DNA of 64,000 nucleotides from Plumapathes pennacea (taxonomy: Eukaryota; Cnidaria; Anthozoa; Antipatharia; Myriopathidae), in NCBI GenBank assembly GCA_964036295.1, contig OZ038464.1, positions 18,088,443 through 18,152,442 of the forward strand. The letters run 5' to 3'. The translations under genes were made by a program, and so were the position numbers. Below the pieces are notes generated by a model. That model saw only the letters and a program-made list of their open reading frames with translations. It was not told the DNA's origin and did no database searches. Below, piece by piece: positions 51,801-63,800 of this stretch (its first letter is position 1; each line of letters starts with the position of its first letter).

Positions 51801-54800
51801 CCAATGACCAATCGGAAGACGACTTCGACTGGAAAGTCAGCGCTGGCAAGACACCATCAGGCAATACTGGCCCTTCTATTGACCACACCACCGGCCTGGG
51901 AATTGGCAAATACATATATATCGAAGCATCCAATCCCCGGCGGCCAGGACACAAGGCCAGGCTGATCAGTGAGCGTTTCCCAGCAACGAGTGCACGAGGT
52001 TACTGTGTTAAGTTTTGGTATCATATGTATGGCGCATCCATCGGCACTCTGAATGTGGTGATCAAGACTGCAGCTGGAAATCAGTCCGAGACTGTTAAAT
52101 GGAGTTTGTCTGGAAATCAGCAGAACAAATGGCTGTACGGTCAAGCACCAGTTCTGAACACTCAGGGAGGATACCAGGTTGGTACCCAAAAGACTTATTC
52201 CCCCAACCTTTTAGGAAGAAAATGTATGACTTATGTAGTGAGAACTGATAGTTCAATCAGCGTTCGTCTAAGAAAGCTATCAAAAGCCAAGTTCTTCTTA
52301 CTGTATTATATATTTGTGATGAGAAACTGAATAACAAATTGACGGGGATCACGAAAAGCTAAAAAGAGTTCCTTATAGAGAAGAGGAGACTTTACAATAA
52401 ATTGACCCTTTTTACTTCTGAGCTCATAATACAAATTCTCCCAACCATCCAAGAAAGAAAACATACAAGTGATGTGTTGAGAATTGATAGGCCAATCAGC
52501 TACTGTAGAATGAATATTTACATTTTTTTCTATTGTAGGTCGTTTTTGAAGGAATCGTGGGTTCTAGCTATGCTGGTGACATCGCTATTGATGACATCAC
52601 GTACACGGCCGGCTCTTGCGCCGTGCTTCCCAGTAACGCTGTCCCCGTCAAGCCAACGACCCCGACCGTCGCGACACCGGTCCCAACCACTCTGCCTGCT
52701 GGAAGTTCTGATTGTAACTTTGAGCTGAATTTCTGTTCCTGGACACAAGATTCCAGCGACCACTTCAACTGGACTAGACAGAGTGGAAAGACATCTTCAG
52801 ATTCGACCGGGCCGACAACTGATCACACATTACAGACAGGTACACGCGCGAGAGAAGAGGCTCCGTTGTTTTTACTGTATAGGATTTATTTAGGGCCCGT
52901 TAGCTTTTGATCAGGCTCTCTCTCTTTTACGGCTGCGCGAGGTGTGCATGTGGGAGAGAGTTTGGCGCCAAACTTTCCCCCAGACCTCGCGTGGCCGTAA
53001 AAGGGAGAGAGAGCCTGTTTACAGGCTTAGCCCCGTTCCAGAGCAAGGCGATGGCATCTTTGAAGTCTGGTTGCAACTAACAAAATCTTCGTTGGTAACA
53101 AAGTGCTGTAACAAACTTAAAAAGTTGTCAACATTATGTTTGTTGATTTTCACAAGTGTGAATGGGACCTTGGTGCTGCATTTTTACAGAAATTGTAACT
53201 TGGAATTCCGAGGAAAATCTTAAGAATAATTATCAATCTTGTTCTATAAACATAGTGTAACTAGGGTGGGCAGGGAAAGCTGACAAATTCCCAGACGTTC
53301 CCATGAAATGTTGCAAATCAGTTAAATTAGTATAGGTAATCACATGATTTCGAGTGCAATTTGGAATAAATTAGCATGAGTAAATTTTTCAAAGACCACA
53401 AAATTGCACGAGCGCCGCGCGAGTACACATACTTTTCATAGATAAGAACGGTTTGGAAATTTTAAAAGTAAGCTAAACTTAGCCTTCTTTCAGCAGACCT
53501 TGAGCGGCTTCCGTTTTACTTCCCTCAGGGCTCTTTTTTCATAGTTAAGAATCCTAAGATGTTCCCATAAGCTGGGAATCGATTTCAGAGGGGTCATCGT
53601 AAGCTATCTCTTTTATTTACAGTTAATGGAACATATACTCACATTGAAACGTCCTGGCCTCGGAAACCAAACGACACAGCGCGACTGATCAGCCCTCTGC
53701 GAGCGCGCAACTCTCGGCCAGGCGACTGCTTGCAGTTCTGGTATCACATGTATGGTCCTGACATAGACACCCTAAACATCTACATAATGTCAAACAAAGT
53801 ACTCGGCAGCCCAGTATGGAAACGAAAGGGCAATCAAGGCAACTTATGGAAATATGGACAGCTCTTTATCCGCAGTCCGTTTTCCTACCAGGTACTTTTA
53901 CTTGAAGTCTGGTATTCTCTCGACCTTTGTTAAGCCTTTTACTGACTTCCAAGCTCAAAACGCAGTTAATTAATTTCTTTCTTTATTTTTTAAATGAAAC
54001 GTACTAGTGACATAAAGTGGGAATTTGTAGACTAATCAGCTTTCATCTGAGCAAGGTATCAAAATCTAAGTTCTCTTTACTGCATGATATAATATTTCTG
54101 ATGAGAAATTAAAGGAGAAAATTAAAGTTCATCACTCTTTAGGAGTGAAAGGGTTAAAGTCAAAGCAGTGGTGCAGTAGAACTCGAACCTTCAGGAGAAA
54201 CGAAAAAAGTTTTAAAGATATCGAGAGTTTGATCTATTGTGGGCGATTTACAAAAGGGGAAGTTGTCCTCATGGGATCTACAAATTAGTTCAAGTTAACG
54301 AAAGGTTCTACTTATATCATAAACACATGCAATCATGGTGGTTTATGTCTTCGTGTGGGAACAGTGAGCGTTTTTGACAGTTAAATCAGCGTTTTGTCTG
54401 CAGAAGTATCAGTTTATGTGTGGGTCAGACTGTAAAAGGAAAACCTTTCCCTTGAACTTCAGGTCGTGTTTGAAGGCGTTCGTGGTAAAGGCTACCGGGG
54501 TGACATAGCCCTGGACGACATCAAGATAGTGAGCGGCTTCTGTCCAGCACTCAAGGAATGCACGTTTGAAGACAGTAAACTCTGCGGCTGGACTAATGAG
54601 CCAAACAGCGTGGACAACTTTGACTGGACCCAGCAGAGTGGTTCTACTTCCAGTTCCGGCACAGGTCCCGCGTTTGACCACACATTTGGCACGGACAAAG
54701 GCATGTACATGTATATCGAGACGTCACGTCAAAAGGTTGGAGACAAAGCGAGGTTGTTAAGTCCCCGGTACTCCGCGACGTCCGGAAAGTGTCTTCGGTT

Positions 54801-57800
54801 CTGGTATCACATGTACGGTAGCGGCATTGGCACACTGAATGTGCGCATCAAGCGTGTACTGTTTGGCAGGCCGTATTATTTCCTACAGTGGTCCAGAACT
54901 GGCAACCATGGAAACTTGTGGAGAGTTGCACAGGTATTGTGAGCCTAGCTCTCCCGACCTGTCTTAAGCAAATTGTATGGATAATGTCGGGATAATTGAT
55001 ATATTGACCGGTTTGAACCTTTACTCAACTTTTTCTCCATACTAAAATATGTACCTTGGAAAGCAAGTACGGGTTAACGCTTTTGTCCTGATTGATTCAT
55101 CGTGACACTTCACACCTAACCAACATGCAGCGGGGTATTTGTACTAGGATACTCCAAGTCCTTATCAAGTTTTATCAATGCTACGTCTGATAAATCTTGA
55201 CTAATTGTGTTCCGTATTTTCTCAGGTTACGGTCAGATCAGGAACTAACTTCCAAGTCGCCTTTGAGGGCATCAGAGGCCAAAATTTCCGGGGGGACATT
55301 GCCATCGATGACGTCCAACTGCTTGACAACCCTTGCCCTCCCCCTGGGGACTGCAACTTTGAGACGGGAACCTGTACCTGGACGAACGCGCAAGGGACAG
55401 ACCAGTTTGACTGGTTACGATCGAGTGGTGGAACACCAAGTTTGTACACGGGTCCTAAAGTAGATCACACACTTGGAACTGCTGGTGGTAAGATGTTTTT
55501 TTTTTTTTTTCTCCTGTGTTTTCTTTCTTTTGACGGCGTTGCTCTTTACTCCTGAGCTCAAAATACAGATTCTCTCAACCTTTTGAGAACAAAATGTATG
55601 AGTGATGAAGTGAGAATTGATAGTTTCATCAGCTGTATGATAATCATATTTCTGGTGTTAACCCTTTCACTCCCAAGTTCAAGATGCAGATTCTCCCAAC
55701 CTTTCAAAAGGAAAATGTATGAGTGATGTAGTGAGAATTGATAGTTAAATTAGTTATCATCTGAGCAAGGTATTAAAAGCCAAGTTCTCCTTACTCTATT
55801 ATATATTTGTGGTGCCAAACAGAACGAGAAAATTGAACTTGATCGCGCTTGGGGGTGAAAGGGATAAACTGAAAGTTAATCACTATTGTCATTGGAAGGC
55901 TAATTTTATCAGATGTCACATTGAGTTACTGGCTGACACGTCGCGTTCAGTGCGACAGGTCATTTCGATCTCAGTCAGTGCTGATTCATGTTGATAGATT
56001 AAGGGCTCGTTCACACTTGGATCGCTTAAATGGGATTCATCCGACGTCGGTACTTAAATTGGTACCAGGATCACATTGGCGCGCTTTCTCACAGCGGAAA
56101 TACGTTTTTCTGCCGTGCGGTCAGCTTAGTTTTGAGTCAGCGGTCATTATACAAGTTCGGTGGAACGCTCGTAACGCCTCAAGAAACTCAATACTAGGAC
56201 TCGATATTCCACTATTAATAAATTTCCATTGGTTTGCCGTGGTGTGGACTCTTATTTACCACGATTTACGTCATCACATGGTCAAAATGTTGTGGAGCGC
56301 CTCGTGAGTCCACAACTAATTTTGATCATGTGATGACGTAAATCGTGATAAATAAGAGTCCACACCACCGCAAACCAGTGGAAATGTGTTTTTTACCAAA
56401 ATATTTAGAAATATACAGCAAACTTTCGTTGTATTTCGCTGCAAAGCGTGACATACTGGCGTCACCTGGCGTGAGCATCGTTGTCTAGATTTTTATTTAC
56501 CGCGGTAAATCGACCAATCAGAGAGCGAGAAACTCTGTTGTGGTAAAAAGTTATTTCAATGTATTTTCTATAACTTAAGTTGTGCACAAGATAAACTAAG
56601 TCTGATTTTTGCTAATGTAAGGTCATTTCTTTTGGTCACAGGGTACTACATGTTTATCGAGACATCGTCTCCACAAAAGCAAAGCGACAAGGCTCATCTG
56701 GTGTCCGAGGAATTTCAACCAACCGGCTCGAGTGGTCGGTGCGTGAAGTTTTGGTACCACATGTTTGGCAGGACTATCGATACAATGAATGTCTGGATTA
56801 ACACTACAAGTGGAAAGATTGGACAGATCTGGAGTCTGTCTGGGGATAAGGGGGACAAGTGGTTGTACGGCCAGGCTCCCGTCAGCAGCAAGGAGGTTTA
56901 TCAGGTGTGCGACAACAACAACAACAACAACAACAACAACAGGTCACTCAAAATGACAGGAAGGATGGTTGGAAAAAATGTGGAAAGGAAGGAAAAGCGG
57001 GAGGGAATGTGAAAAATAGTAAAGATGGGAAGGAATATGGAAAAGAGGGAAATATGTTGACAGGAGGGAGGAAGGAGTAGAGAGGAGTTACTGTAGTGAA
57101 ATAAAAGAAGGGACTGGGGTGGTATGCTCCATTTCTGTAGTTTTATTAGTCTTTAGTTGAAACACCATTTTTTATTGTATAGATCATCTTTGAAGGAATT
57201 AAGGGACAGAGCTACTCTGGCGATATTGCGATTGATGACATCGAGTTCACTGTAGGGAGTTGCAATGTGCTGCCATCAAATGCAAAACCGTTAAATCCAT
57301 GGACAACGCCCACAGCTACAACAGCCCCTGTCTCCACGGGCCCTCCGTCGGGTATGTAAATCGGTCATATTATACGATACGATGTGTTATAGCACAGTGT
57401 GATATGTACGAATCAATGCATTACAGTGCAAGCGATGCGATGTGTACGAAAGGATGCGTTGCGGTACAAGCGATGCGATATGTACGAAACGATACGTTAC
57501 GGTACAAGCGATGCGATATATATGAAACGATGTGTTACAGAACAAGCAATGTGATATGGTACGATGTATTACAGCTCTTGATTGGCCAAGAATGTTGCTA
57601 ACCATGTTAGGACCAATCGGAAAGCGTAGCAAACGCAAAGCCAAAGCAATCACACATTATTTTCGACAGTCATGCGAAAACGGTTCTAAAATGCGACGCA
57701 ATACTATGATATAATTCGATGCGATACGATACGATACAATTTATATCAGAATGCTGTGCGATGCGATATGATGCGATGCGTTATGAAAGTATTATTCATT

Positions 57801-60800
57801 ATTACCCATTAAATATTTCTTCTTACGCGTGATTGGTGGAAGCGTGGCTCGTGACCGACCCCCGCCTGGCGAACTATCGCTGTTTATTGACAATATCCGA
57901 ACACAATTTTATTTATTTAATCACAAGAAACATTTCGAGATGACTACCGAGGAGGACATCAATTCTTTGATCGAAAAAGCGGTTCCAGAAAGCACCAAAA
58001 AGTTTCACAGTCCTTGCGCCATTATTTGCGCTGCGAGAGGAAATAGTTGAAGGATAATAAAGACAATAAACTACTTTTGGCTTCGGAAATTTGTACGGAT
58101 AATTGTCCTTGGACATTATCTATTCCTTGAAGCTGATAGTTGCCCGAGAGCGAACAGATAATATCCTCGGACAATTATTCGTGCATATTTCCTCGCCAAA
58201 AGTAGTTTATTGTTTATATATCTTTGGTACAATTTTTTTCAGCCCCTTCCATCTATGACTGCGACTTTGAAAAGGGTTTCTGCACTTGGACTCAGAGTTT
58301 GGTGGACACCTTTAACTGGACTCGCGCAAAGGGAGGAACGGCCTCGCTTGGAACAGGTCCCGGCGTGGATCACACTACAGGAGGATCCCAGGGATACTAC
58401 ATCTTCATAGAGACTTCTAGTCCCAGAAAACCAAACGAGACTGCGCAGCTTGTTAGCAGAATGATCCCGGCCACCAGGCAAAAGTGTCTTGAGTTTTGGT
58501 ACCACATGTATGGCGCTCATGTGGATTCTCTTAACGTGTACACTATGGTTGGTAATAACCTGGGAATTCCGATCTGGAATAGAAAAGGAACCAGGGGAGA
58601 CAAGTGGTGGCATGCTACTGTGGAATTGACGGTGTCTAGCAAGTTCCAGGTAAACAAATAAACAAACAAACATACTCACGCAAACAAACAAATAAATACA
58701 CGAGTTCTTGTGGATGATATAGATTAGCTGTCCAGTTCCTGGATAAAAACGAACAACAACAAAACAGACGAAAGCCAACCTCGTTCCCAGGCTCTCCCGG
58801 CCCCCAAAAAGAACCTGAAAGAGCCTGGGAATGAGGTTGACGGAAAGCACGTTCACGAAAGTGCTATACTATCCATCACCAAAAACAAGCGTTCAGCGAA
58901 ACGAAACAAACAAAGCTACAAGAAATAACCTTACACTGCCGGAAGAAAAGCAAAATTACTGCTCACTACCAAGAAAGGCAAAGCAAAATTAAAACAGCCA
59001 CTAGAAATTATTAGAAACCTCGGAAAAAAGAAATACAAAGAAATACAGAAAAATGAACAAAGCAACAAACACTTTAAAATAGACAATAAGTGATTACATA
59101 TTGTCCAGGGTTGATCATTGACTTGATTTTGCAGGTCGTCTTTGAAGGCCGTCGTGGCAAAAGTTGGCAAGGAGATATTGCCTTGGATGACGTCACGGTT
59201 CGTGATGGACAATGTCCCTTCCAGGCCCAGTGCAGCTTTGAGGATACGAAGTTGTGTGGATGGAAAAATGTTCATGGAGACAACTTTGATTGGACCCGAG
59301 CTAATGGCTACACAGCGAGTTCCAACACAGGCCCTCCATTTGACCACACCTATGGCACTGCACAAGGTATAGTTAGTTATCAGAGAAAAATTGACTCTTT
59401 CACGCCCGAACTCAAAATGCAGGTTCTCCCAATTATTCAAGAAGAAAATATATAAGTGATGAGCATGCTATCAAAAATCGAATTCTATATACTGTTTATA
59501 TCTTTATTGTGACAGACTCAAGGAAAAAATTTTTACATTTTACATTTTTACAATGATTACACTTGGGAGTGAAAGAGTGAGGTGTTTTATCTTCAATGAA
59601 TTCTTTCATCCATCTGGAAGCAAGAAACGTATCCCCTGAGTTAAGCTTGATTATCGATAAGTTAGGATAAGTGATAAGTGATGTACACCGACTCTACTTA
59701 ACTGTTTTACTCCTAAGAGTTATCAATTTCAATTTTCTCCTTCAGTTTCTCACCAGAAATATATACAGTAAGGAGAACTTGGTTTTTGATACCTTACTTA
59801 AATGAAACCTGATTAAACAATCAATTCTCACTGCATCACTCGTATATTTTCTAGGTTAGGAGAATCTGTATTTTGAGCATGGGAGTGAAAGGGTTAAACA
59901 AATAGAGACATTTCAAAATTTTACCTTGAGATCTCATTTGCCACCATTTGCTTCACCCCCTCCCCCCAGGCTACTACATGTACATTGAAACGTCGAGACC
60001 GCGAACCAAGGGACACAAAGCGTGGCTCATGAGTCAGCAGTACCAACCAACCAACGGGAAATGCCTGCAGTTCTGGTACCACATGTACGGCGCGTCCATT
60101 GGTTCGCTCAACGTCCTGTTGTATCAGAACGGTTCCAGGTCCTCCCCCGTGTGGAGTCTGTCTGGTAACCAAGGCAACCAGTGGAGAATTGCTCAAGTCA
60201 CCCTTAACAGTCCTGCAGCTTATAGTGTAAGTTTCATTTCAGTTCTTGTTGTTAACCATCTAAGTCTCGAGATCTGGGGTGTAATTCTCCCAACCCTAAT
60301 TGAAGAAAGTGTATAAGTAGTATTGGAAGAAGTAAGGATTTGATCAGCCGGATTTTGACACGTCTTCCTCAACGATTGCCACTCCGCTCACAGGTCATGT
60401 TTGAAGGCGTCACTGGTACAAGTTTCCTTGGAGACATTGGTATTGACGACGTTGAAGTGCTAGACGGCTCCTGTCCCAAGCCAGGTTCGTGTACCAGACC
60501 AAACTAGGCAATCATCATGTTCCTGACCAAACTTTTTTCATAATAAATGTACAAAGACATGTGATAGGACAGTCTTAAAAGGTGCAAACGTTTGACCTGC
60601 TCTGGCGAATGGTTAACATTAGCTTAAACTTCTTTAATGGCGTTTAACTTTCGCACATAGACTTTCAGTCAACCCAAAGCTGAGACTAATTTAACTCCAT
60701 AATTAAAACTGGGCTGTTTTTGTTTGATTTCTTTAGGTGACTGCGACTTTGAGAAGGGAACATGCACATGGACAAACACTGCCGTCGGTACAGCGGATGA

Positions 60801-63800
60801 GTTTGACTGGAAACGACAGAGTGGACAGACTGCGAGTGTTAACACGGGACCAAAGGTGGATCACACCACCAATTCTGCAGCAGGTTTGACAGCAAGTTCT
60901 TTGTCCACCTCTTTGTTTTTCTGTGCGGTTGATTAATTAACTAGTCAGCTGTTTTTTGTGCTTGACCTTTCAAGTCCTGACGTTTTACAGAGCATTTTTT
61001 GTAAGGTTTCGCTCACATCCAAGCGGCCACGTTACCGACCACGTTACTGATCGACCACATAACCGACTACGTGCCGACCATATACCGATCACATTCCGAC
61101 AACATTACCGACAACATACCGAGCACGTTACCGACCGCATACCGACCAGCTCACTTGTTTACAGTTACCGAGAACGTTTGGAAAAGCATTTCCAGGCCTT
61201 AAAGTGTTGTCTTGTCCCTTGTTTTGTTTTTCTCAAGGCAACTACATGTACATCGAGACGTCACTTCCAAGAAAACGAGGTGACCGTGCGCGACTCGAAA
61301 GCACAGTTTTCCCGCCAACTACTGGGAAGGGAAGGTGCATGCAGTTCTGGTATCACATGAAAGGTGCGCATATTGGAGTGCTGAACTTGTACATGAAGAT
61401 TGCGGGCCAGTCGGAGACCATCCTGTGGAGTCTGGGAACTGACTTGGGTGACAAATGGCAGCAGGCTCAATTACCAGTTGTCAGCGGAGGAAGGAGTTAC
61501 CAGGTAGGGAGCAGTTCTGGAAGCTATATTTTCCCTTGGATATCTGACCGTGTCGACTGCCATGTTTGTTTTTATTGTCCAGAAATTACAATAAAACATT
61601 AACTCCGTTATTACACTGCTATTAGAACATACTGATCGAGAGCTTTCACTTGATTGGTTTCATTTGACAGTTCAGGAGTTGAAAGTGAACACTGTTATCA
61701 GAATGTACTCATTGAGAGCTTTCATTTGAGTGGTTACACTTTTGGGTTTTATTTGACAGTTCAGGAGTTGGAAGTGAACACTGCTATTAGAATGTACTCA
61801 TTGAGAGCTTTTATTTGAGTAGTCACACTTTTGGGTTTCATTTGACAGTTCAGGAGTTGGAAGTGAACACTACTATTAGAATGTACTCATTGAGAGCTTT
61901 CATTTGAGTGGTCACACCTTCGGGTTTTATTTGACAGTTCAGGAGTTGGAAGTGAACACTGCTATTAGAATGTACTCATTGAGAGCTTTCATTTGAGTAG
62001 TCACACTTTTGGATTTCATTTGACAGTTCAGGAGTTGGAAGTGAACACTGCTATTAGAATGTACTCATTGAGAGCTTTCATTTGAGTGGCCGGTCATACC
62101 CTTGGGTTTCATTCGATCATTCAGGAATTAGAAGTTTTTTTTTTAGGTGGCGGTAAAAAGGTCTCTGATTTTGATGTTGTTATTTAGATCATATTTGAAG
62201 GCATCCGGGGCACAGACTACCAGGGTGATATTGCTATTGATGACATCACGTTCACGGACACAGTTGGCAGCTGTCCGCTCCGCCCTACCCAACCCTCTGC
62301 AGTGCCATTTGGCTGTAATTTTGAGACCGGCTTATGCAGTTGGACCCAGGCCACCAACGACAGGTTCGACTGGACCAGGCACCAGGGCGCTACAGGAAGC
62401 ATTCAAACTGGGCCGAACACTGATCACACTTCGGGGACTGGTAAGCAATTTTTCGATCTTCCTTAGGACGGAATTCTTCTTTACTATCTATAAACGTCAC
62501 ATCTGGAGGAAAGTTGTTTTGATAGTTCTTGACAGAATTCCCGATACTTGCTCTGTTTAAGCCTTTCACTCTCAAGCTCAAAACACAGATTCTCTCAACC
62601 TTATAATAAGAAACTATGAGTTATGTAGCGAGAATTGCTAGTTTAATCAATTTTCATGTGAGAAACTGTTAATGAATGAAAGGGTTAAAATGTGGTCTCA
62701 CAGGAATTAGATAAATACATTATAGAATGATGACGGGAAAAGAAGCAATGACAATAAAAGGAGATGATATGATTCGTTGTGTTGAATAAACTTAAAAGAT
62801 AACGATAGCCAACTGCTTTGTGTAAAACTATGTACGAGGCTCGTACAGAGATCCCAAAGGCGAGAATCATTGCAATGTTTTTCGTGTCGTAGGCAAAGGT
62901 TGGTACATCTACATAGAGACCTCGAGTCCACGGCAACCGAACGACACCGCGCGAGTTCTCAGCCCAGTCATCAAGGGAAACAAGACCAAAGTTATCCGCT
63001 GCCTGTCGTTCTGGTACCACATGTACGGACCCCACGTAAACCGGTTAAACCTGTATGTTATGAGAGGGGGCAAGCTGGGCCCTGTACAGTGGACGAAGAC
63101 AGGAACCCAAGGAAACCGGTGGTTATATGCGGAGTACACGCTGATTAATGCTGATGACGTACAGGTAGAGACCTGGCTGTAGTCTTCGGAAAAGAAAGAA
63201 AAACCGTTCAAGTATATATTTTCTGAAAGCTTAATGACAGTAGATCACGACATAGCGTTACTCCACATTATAAATTCCCCCAGGTTGTCCGCTTATTACA
63301 GGCAGAGTTTACATTATCTTACTGGGAAGTAGATTTTTGGGACTTTGACTGTAGTAAAAGTTGACATCAAATCTACTGGACCTAGGAGCATATTTTGATT
63401 ATGATGAAGTTCTTGATTGTGTAGACGTGGGTTCAGTGTTGACTTATTTGCATGTGGTAGGTTGTCTTCGAGGGAATGCGAGGTCCCAGTTTCCGTGGTG
63501 ATATCGGTCTAGACGACATCGGACTGAGGGATGGCAGTTGCCCGACTTCAGGTAAATTGTGTCTTCATGTATGTCAGTGTGATACCAGCTCTTAAGAGGA
63601 CTAGAATAACTATGTCGGTGTGGTGAGAAAAACGCTGGTGTATCAACTGAAAGTTGATCGAGGTACTGGAACGCCGTAAGAGTAACAGTAGCTGACTTTT
63701 CGAGCGTCAGCCCTTCGTCAGAGCGAATTCTACATGTATGTCAGTCTGGTTTACATGAGCTGACTACCTTTTGTCTTTTATCTGATTTTCTTCCATTAAT

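Noticed and set aside
57829-58050. Open frame starting [14 protein letters not shown]
   Set aside because: Same MITE family in the other orientation; no family similarity.
58239-58856. Long minus-strand open frame opposite MAM13
   Set aside because: Antisense shadow of the MAM exon (other such shadows occur opposite most MAM exons).
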